DNA of 64,000 nucleotides from Halichondria panicea (Eukaryota; Porifera; Demospongiae; Suberitida; Halichondriidae), in the NCBI RefSeq assembly GCF_963675165.1, contig NC_087380.1, forward strand, positions 5,340,071 through 5,404,070. Reading direction: 5' to 3'. The stretch's first letter is position 1. Every line of letters starts with the position of its first letter. The position numbers and the translations under genes are program-made. This document shows positions 57,237-64,000 of this stretch, piece after piece. Under the pieces are notes generated by a model that saw only the letters and a list, made by a program, of their open reading frames with translations, was not told the DNA's origin and did no database searches.

Positions 57237-60200
57237 ATGAGCAAGAGAAGGATAAGTGTGAAGCCTAAGTCTCAATCTATCTCCTACTTTGAAGTATCTC
57301 CTTCAAAACGTCGTGCTGTGCATAAAAAGTCTCTCTCTTTGTCTGCTGTGCCAGAATCCTCTTCTGTTAATTCTTCCAGCAGTACTAGGTTCCTCTCCAG
57401 TGATAAAAATGAAGCTGAAGAAGTAGATGTACATGGAGCGAGCAGGCCTACTGATGTTATCAGTGGCGACTCTCCAGATGTATTAATCAGTAGTGAGTGG
57501 CATGATCATGATCCAGAGAGCTCGGGGCAGGATGACACCACTTTTCCAGACACGGTGAGCTCAAGTGCTTATGAGAAGCGACAGCAGAAGGCTGCTGACA
57601 ACTGGGCTGAAGTGCGTGTCCAGTTGCTACGTGCCAGTGTAGAAACCGGAATTCCTTCCCCTTGTTCTGTGTGTGCCGAGTGTGAAGAACCCGCTGTTGC
57701 AATTTACCGGGATTGTGGACCACAGGCATACTACTGTGCCAACCATGTGGACTCAGTACACTCTCTGACAAATATTTTTCATCGACCTTTTCTCTGGAAA
57801 GTATGCACTAATCAAGCATACTGCTGTACATTTTTGTGATTATTAAATGCATGCGATCTGATTTTACAGAATGGAATGCTTCACCCATACTATTTCAAGC
57901 AGTCGAGAACCTTTCCAGCACTTCATTGTTGCTGTACAACTTACATAAAAGAAGTTGTTTGTCTTGACCCTAAAGGTATTTGTTTAACTACACTGATATA
58001 GCCTGTGTCTAAGAATCCAATGACTTACAGGTTTCCAGCATTGTGTGTGCGTAACCTTCTGCAAGTGTGAGCCTGAGGCTGTTACTCTTGTGCGGCATAA
58101 CATGTGGCCAGCGACACCAGCAACTCCCACCCTAGCATTTCATCAGGATCTGCTACTATGGATGGAGTCACTTTTGCTGGAAGGGTGTATTGGTGTCGAT
58201 GCTTTTTGTCGTTCTCTTGAATACAAAATTGGAAGAGATATCAGCAAACAAGTATGTGAATTTGATGTCGGTTATAATTATACATTAATTGTTGCGCACT
58301 GATGAGGTGTACATGTTGCATGCGTCAGCAATCGCTTGAGGTACACACTTTTAATTATCAGTTGTTTTAATCTGTTTATTCTTCTATAGCTCCGGAAGAT
58401 CTATCCTGTCATGATTGATGCATTTGAAGAATATAGGTAGGGTATATTAATTGTGAAAGAACATAATACGACATATTCACATTAACATTCAGGTTCAACA
58501 GATATCAACTCGACTGTCTTCTATTTTTGTCTCCTGACTTGAACACTACAGCTATCTGCCCTGCCTGTCCTCAGGTTTGTGGTTTTGTTATAGCAATTAG
58601 ACTCTGGCAGCCTATACTTACCTTTTACGTGCAGAGCAATGGAACTTAAATTATATCCATGGATGGTGTATTTGGACTATGTCGGAAAAAGTCTGCTGGT
58701 GTTAGTGTTCGACCACCACTCTTCTCTGGTGTATTCTTTGAGGAACAGCAAGCAGTAGATGAGTTTGTTGCTGATTATGATACATTTGGCCAGATAATCG
58801 ACAAGGTAAGGTTTTAGCGTTATACTTAATTGGTCAAGTGTGAAAACCTGCGCTATACAATTTGGATGTAAATAGACTTTTAGCACATTTCACTCAGTTA
58901 ATTTTATCCTGGCATTAGGGGTGTCATGAGTTCCTCGCTGGAGACACTTTGCGCTCCAAATCAAGGTACGCAGCTCTAGATGAAACTGCCGTGTTTGGAA
59001 GCATCTGTCGTCATGAGTTTCCCCAGAGATTTCTGAATATGAAGCATGGAGAAAGGTATGTACGTAACATTAAGGTTTTCAAAAAGAGCATACATGGTGC
59101 ATTGTTAAAAATTAAGGTATTCTGTATCTTAATTATCTAGACTAGCATATCCTGTGTACCTGCTAAAGAAGGCACACCAAAACAAGGGTGACAAGTGTCT
59201 GTTGTTACTGTATGATATTGCCTGCTTACTCGAAACTCATCTGAAGGTTTGTGTCTCAATAGTCAGATCTAATCTTAATTAGTACGCACTCATATTTGAT
59301 TACTTCTCCAGAATCGTGGACATCTTAACATGTTAGAAAAGACAACATTAGGAGTGCCAATTTTTCATGTCTATGGGCATTGTGCATTCTGTCAGGTAAG
59401 AAGAAAGATGCCAAAGCTGTGTGTTAATAACTTACTGTTGTATTATACATGTAGCTGACATATTCACCTAGAGTCCTAACTGGATGCGGACTTACTGATG
59501 GTGAAGCTATGGAGAGACTGTGGTCATATCTAAGAAGATTTGCTAAATCCACCAAAGAAATGCGACCATCTCATCGCATTGATGTCCTTACCTCAGCTCT
59601 ATTACATTATGCATCAAGAGTACGTCTTAATCTAGGTTTGTTTTATGTTAGGGCTACCTTAATTAATATTAGCTCTCAGCACTAGTTGGTATGCACCTAT
59701 GTATGCTTTGCATAAAGGGAAAAAAAGTGCTAACTCTTGTATACGTAGGGGCATCGTTAGTCAAGAACGCCCAAAACACTCAACATAGTGCAACAGAGGA
59801 CTTATCAAAGCTAATCAATGAGTCAAATGGTTAGACGTAGTCAAGAATAAAGTTTGTGAATTTTGTGCACTTTTATATTGCACCTTCAGGTACACTGACG
59901 GAGTCATCAGCTGAACAATTGCAGAAACAACAACACGGGCTGTTCGCAAGGAGTCAAACTGATCTGAGTGAGCATTAATTATCAGCTGATGGTATCAAAA
60001 TCGTGATGAAACTTTGACAGGTTTCGGGCAACGTCACAAAACCTTTCAGAACATCCTTCATATTGCTCGCGAGCGTAGGTTTTTAATATCTACCAAAGCG
60101 AGATACGCTGGTAAGAATGTTAGTCAGCACAATCATGTAATTATATAAATAATAGTTAAGTAATAATTATGATTTAGAAGCCCAAAGAGCTGGTTGTATA

Positions 60201-61055
60201 GTATCCCGAACGTAGTGAGGGTTCTACTAGCCCTAAGGGCTTCTAAATTATGTGGAAACTTCCTAAACAGCTAGTGTCTAAGCATTAATTTTATTTTTAT
60301 TATAGCAACCATGATTCTCTAGCCAATCAGATTTTGATCTACATGATTTTCTAAGTTGGATAGAACACTACCTTTAGCCAATCAGATTGTAGTATGTATG
60401 CATGCTAACATGATCTATGTACTATGTTACAGATGGTCAATCGATTGCTGCACGCCTTGCAAAGAAGATATCATCAAGTACGAGTACGCTGAAACGAACA
60501 GTGAGCAGATTTAATGGTATGCGTCATGATCAATTTGAAGGAGTAGCATACCATCTGCCAGCCAATTTGAATTGGGATACAGTTTCCAATTTGGAAGAAT
60601 TGTCTACGTTGGAGGTCGCGTCGGCTGGAAATTGTACCATTCCCATTCATTTGTGGATAAAAGTTGTGAGAGCGTGTAATATGAAGGAAAGGGCAACGGA
60701 AGAAGTGAAGATGATAATGGAAGAAATTAATACTGTTGCCAACAACCTGAAATACGAGCATTCCGTAATAAGTCGTCATATACAGGATATCGCCACATCT
60801 GATAGTCTGTCTCTGTTTCAGAAAGGTTGCCTTAACCTTTTGCACCGAAGATTATTACTTTGCGAATCTTATTTAATTACGTTTTCCAGAACAGTTAACC
60901 AGTATCATACTGTAGAGCTACCTGATACGAGCTTATTAGGTCCAGATGGTTCATTTTTTTACAATTGTCAAATTCATGAACATGATTACCCTTCTGTTAC
61001 TGATATTATTTGTACAGACAGTAGTAGTGATGATGATTCTGACGTGGACAATTGA
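57237..61055 (+). CDS. KDZ (Kyakuja-Dileera-Zisupton) family transposase, one in-frame stop
   Basis: Fourteen exons in fully consistent phase: 57237-57800, 57870-57975, 58031-58251, 58390-58436, 58493-58574, 58635-58805, 58919-59055, 59141-59246, 59312-59395, 59455-59635, 59749-59829, 59890-59967, 60021-60110 and 60433-61055; 856 codons. The N-terminus has Cys clusters (CSVCAECEE, QAYYCANHVDSVH, HCCC, CVCVTFCKCE, CPACP). The KDZ core follows: SMDGVFGL, YAALDETAVFGSICRHE, LLLYDIAC, FHVYGHCAFCQ, LTGCGLTDGEAMERLWSYL and KEMRPSHRIDVL. The only blemish is a TAA at 58647-58649, codon 345, just before SMDGVFGL. No terminal repeats for this gene were identified; it starts 207 bp from the neighbouring element's end. 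Probably a recently dead or nearly intact transposase. Confidence 0.82.
60171..60249. mobile_element. 79-bp palindromic-ended element in KDZ intron 13
   Basis: Ends GATTTAGAAGCCC and GGGCTTCTAAAT match those at 5196-5280. Intronic, so it does not disturb the coding sequence. Confidence 0.55.
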
Positions 61056-61247
61056 ACACTTATCTTTTTTATGTACTTTAATTAATAATTTATTAACCAC
61101 ACTTATAGCTATAGGCAGTCATTATTTCTTAAACATCAATGCCTTTTATAAATTGAAGTCAAGGCTATTATAAGTCAACCGTGCGCATGCATAATTAAAC
61201 ATTATATGAATATGAACTGCATATAGTAGTTTTATATAGTCAGCTGG

Positions 61248-62480
61248 TTATTTACGTTTGCGATTAGTTCTTGTATGAAGTGGGGAGACATCAGCTACGT
61301 TTGATATCATACTGCTCGGCCATTCCACGATGATCCCTGTGCTCAATTTATTTTCCCCAAAAGCATCTTCAAACCAAGCTTCAGCACCAACTTGTACAAC
61401 ATCCACAACGGAAAGCGTTTCACAATCTTTTTGGCAAGGACGACCATGAATGGTTTTATGTACACCAGGAAGCACTGTACCTGTCACAACAATACTTCCA
61501 TCTCTGCCTTTCATAAAAATCGTACTGACGGTATCAGTGTTAGAAATAGCTTGATTGGACAAGATTCCAGAAGGTGTTGCTTTGGTTGTAGTTTTAGTGG
61601 TTGATTTCTTCACAGTGGAAATAACAGCTTTGGATGTAGTAGATGAGGTGGTGTTGATTGGGTTTGCGTTTGTTGAGGTAACATTGAATGAGCTGGAATT
61701 TGTGTTGAGACTGGTTGTACTTGACGAGGCTGCAGTGGCTGGGGTAGCAAATTGTTTCTTGGACAGGTCATCTGTAGTAATAATTAGAGAAACGAGGTGT
61801 ACAGTTTGTCGTGCACACAAAGCAATCAGTTTTACGTAATTAAATAATGGTATCTACATTACATTTACTTATAAAGCCTTACCATACAGAAAGTAGGAGC
61901 TGAAGGATGACAGGATTGCAGGGTGAGATTGAAGAAATTTTTTCCCATCTGTGGTTCCCACACTTAAAACCTTTTTATCAACAAACATCATTGTAGCCAT
62001 CTCACAACCAAGTGATTGCAGCAGATTGGCCTGTATAAGTGCACAAGGTAAATATAGCCACATGTTAGGGTTTAGTGTGTTGTCTACATTATAGGCATTA
62101 TATCATTTATAAGCCCGCCTCATAGTAAAAGTAATTATTTCCTTAGCTCGCATAAATTGGACCTGTCGCAACATCATAATAATTATGTTCACAAAATTAA
62201 TTTTAGGTGATAAAATACAATATTATATGTGCCGTCTACGTGCACATACAGTACTCACAACACCTACATCTCCCTGATGTCTCTTAGCAACCCGAACAAT
62301 GAGCTGCCTCTTCTTTTCTGGCGTTAGTTCCTCCTCATCCTCCTCCTCATTGCTACCCTCAATATCGTTTGCTACTGCATTGTATCAGCAGTGCTGATTT
62401 TTCTCCAAGCCTCTGCCATCAATTTTGATTTATCTGAGAGAGTCTTCCCTTTGAGATCTAATATAATCGTGCATTTGCTG
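61248..62480 (-). CDS. minus-strand gene of unknown function next to the KDZ transposase
   Basis: Supported exons on the minus strand: about 62380-62259 (NDIEGSNEEEDEEELTPEKK then RQLIVRVAKRHQGDVGV, canonical donor GTGAGT), 62030-61883 (NLLQSLGCEMATMMFVDKK then VLSVGTTDGKKFLQSHPAIL) and 61771-61248 (Thr/Ser-rich stretch, then GRDGSIVVTGTVLPGVHKTI and EAWFEDAFGENKLSTGI, ending RTNRKRK). Phases agree across the last two introns. A front piece, KTLSDKSKLMAEAWRKIST, lies at about 62470-62385, but its join to the next exon is unresolved. The basic end suggests a nuclear protein. It converges with the KDZ gene (stop codons 193 bp apart) and may be an accessory gene of the same element. No family recognised. 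Confidence 0.5.
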
Positions 62481-62756
62481 AATAGTGAGTGAATGCACAA
62501 CTTTTATATACGGCATGCATGTCATTAAAATAAACTATCCACCATAAATCTACGTACCTTGTTGTTTGTGAAACTCTTTACTGAAGACATTAAAGCCAGA
62601 GGCCTACCTTAATTTCCTTCGTGTGGACAGCTTTTTAGTTCTAGCACGAGGAACAGTGTCACAATGAGAGCTGGTGTGCCGTTTCTTGTGATTGTTTATC
62701 CAATACTGCATGTATGCATGTGCGTATTTAGTTTTGGTAGTGTGTATGTTGCTGTA

Positions 62757-62844
62757 CGCACACACACACACAGACCCACATGTACACACACATGTACACA
62801 CGCATACACACACACGCGCACATGTACACGCGCACGTACGCACG

Positions 62845-62901
<57 letters not shown>
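62757..62901. repeat. CA/TG microsatellite
   Basis: About 145 bp of CA dinucleotides, with interruptions (CATGTACA, CGCGCA) in the first half and pure CA in the second half. It creates spurious long open frames in several registers. Confidence 0.9.
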
Positions 62902-62904
<3 letters not shown>

Positions 62905-63211
62905 TTAATGATCCCAGACTAAATAATTGGACAAAGCTAAAGCCATCTCATGTGTAACCAATACCGACTGCATGTACATGTTACAAATACTATACTACCA
63001 ATTAAAGTCCATATAATACTAAGGCAGTGTGTATACACATAACCAATATTGACTGCAATCAATGCTACTACCAAGTAGTAGCTACATGTGTCAGGCTACA
63101 GCCTAAAAGTAACCAATGCTTGACTACAACCAATACTGCTAGTCTTTACAGCAGGTGATGTGTACAGGGTGAAACATCTGTACCTTAATTAGCTGCAAGG
63201 GCTGATAAAGT

Positions 63212-63388
63212 GAAGAGGGCATGCAACTCACTATTAGTTTAATGTGCGAGCAAAACTGCATTCAATTTATTTTATAGCTATCTGCACATGTACTTTACAC
63301 AAAATCAGAAGTAGTTTGTACTTTTCCAGTAAATTCCACCGCCCATGCACTTACAGTTTTTGCTCGCAAGCTGTTGCATGCCCTCTTC
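63212..63388. mobile_element. 177-bp inverted-repeat element
   Basis: GAAGAGGGCATGCAAC at the left and GTTGCATGCCCTCTTC at the right are exact inverted copies, with further inverted GCGAGCAAAACT / AGTTTTTGCTCGC inside. 62902-63211 shows no gene. Confidence 0.6.
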
Positions 63389-63511
63389 TATTTATTAATT
63401 CTTGATAATATAAACCATGTTGACTCTACGATCAATATACTGGTAATTTACTCAACTCTCACGCGAATGCTAGTAGAAAGGCAGAGGTAAAACGCAATTA
63501 ACTGGTCACGT

Positions 63512-64000
63512 GACCAAAATTGCTGTCCAAAGCGCAATGCTTACTTGGCAATTTTTTAGGATCTTTTTTGGACATAAGCAGACGGTAAGAGATGTAGAGA
63601 GTATTATTTTGTATAGCTAGAAATTAATTGTATATAGGGGCTAGACGAAGTTTAATTACAAATGCATGTATTTGATGACAGCTTGTTAGTGACAATGTAC
63701 ATTTTTAACGTATAGGTATCAGATATGGACCGCATACCTAAAAAGAAGTCTAAGGCATCCAAGGTAAAGCTACAAGCAAGCTCAAGACTCCTTAAAAAGT
63801 CAACATAACTGTTACAACTTATCCCGATCTTCAACGTTTCCTAAATATGATTGTGCTAATCCTATACACAATTACTTTCTAGCTATACAAATACTCTCTA
63901 CATCTCTAAGTGACTGCTTATGTTCAAAAAAGATCCTAAAACAGTTTAGCAGAATGTGCATATATGCCAAGAAAGCATTGCACTTTCTGCAATTTTGGTC
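63512..64000. mobile_element. fold-back element running off the window edge
   Basis: The left arm starts GACCAAAATTGCTG (63512) and includes AGGATCTTTTTTGGACATAAGC. The right arm, up to the last base, is its inverse: GCTTATGTTCAAAAAAGATCCT ... CAATTTTGGTC. Arms are about 130 to 150 bp around a unique centre. The outer boundary on the right may lie beyond the window. Confidence 0.7.

Noticed and set aside
62604-62957. Open frames of Cys-Val or Thr-His repeats on both strands
   Set aside because: Produced by the CA microsatellite.
1-64000. tRNA or rRNA genes
   Set aside because: None recognised by eye on either strand; a covariance-model search would be needed to exclude a tRNA.

Overview
The window looks like animal nuclear DNA. 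Protein-coding exons are split by many small GT-AG introns (48 to 200 bp), the DNA is AT-rich, and compact genes are packed between many small inverted-repeat transposons. An SH2 gene family, KDZ-type and DUF6589-type transposon genes and an abundance of fold-back elements suggest an early-branching metazoan. A demosponge is my best guess, but this is inference, and a cnidarian or another invertebrate is not excluded.

Layout. (1) 2.3-12.7 kb and 33.4-39.5 kb: three plus-strand paralogous genes, plus a 3' remnant at 30.4 kb. They encode tyrosine-containing low-complexity N-termini built from symmetric phase-1 exons, one SH2 domain, a variable linker (Gln-rich in two) and a C-terminal CaaX-like tetrapeptide. 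They look like prenyl-anchored SH2 adaptors. (2) 14.3-15.5 kb: a frameshifted non-LTR retroelement tail. (3) 15.9-20.4 kb: a multi-exon major-facilitator transporter. (4) 24.0-26.5 kb: a 739-residue protein that joins a ComEC-like metallo-beta-lactamase fold, an OTU-like domain whose catalytic Cys is Ser, and PHD/RING-like zinc fingers. A decayed relative lies on the minus strand at 47.2-49.6 kb. (5) 27.58-29.19 kb: an element with 9-bp target duplications and Mutator-like ends that carries the front part of a DUF6589-type gene. (6) 49.66-57.03 kb: a large element with 53-bp perfect terminal inverted repeats, containing a RecQ-like helicase (plus) and a DUF6589 gene (minus), tail to tail. Its left terminal repeat is split by two nested insertions. 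(7) 57.2-61.1 kb: a 14-exon KDZ (Kyakuja-Dileera-Zisupton) transposase gene with one in-frame stop, followed by a minus-strand gene of unknown function. (8) 62.7-64.0 kb: a CA microsatellite and fold-back elements running off the edge.

How it fits together. The SH2 array appears to have grown by tandem and exon-level duplication (an exon pair is present three times in the third gene). Much of the remaining sequence is transposon-derived, with one family (ends TAGCCTC.../...GAGGCTA, 8- or 9-bp target duplications) inserted repeatedly, including into other transposons. Exon boundaries were assigned by eye from GT/AG sites, reading-frame continuity and comparison between paralogs within the window. 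Family names come from remembered motif patterns; no database search was possible.
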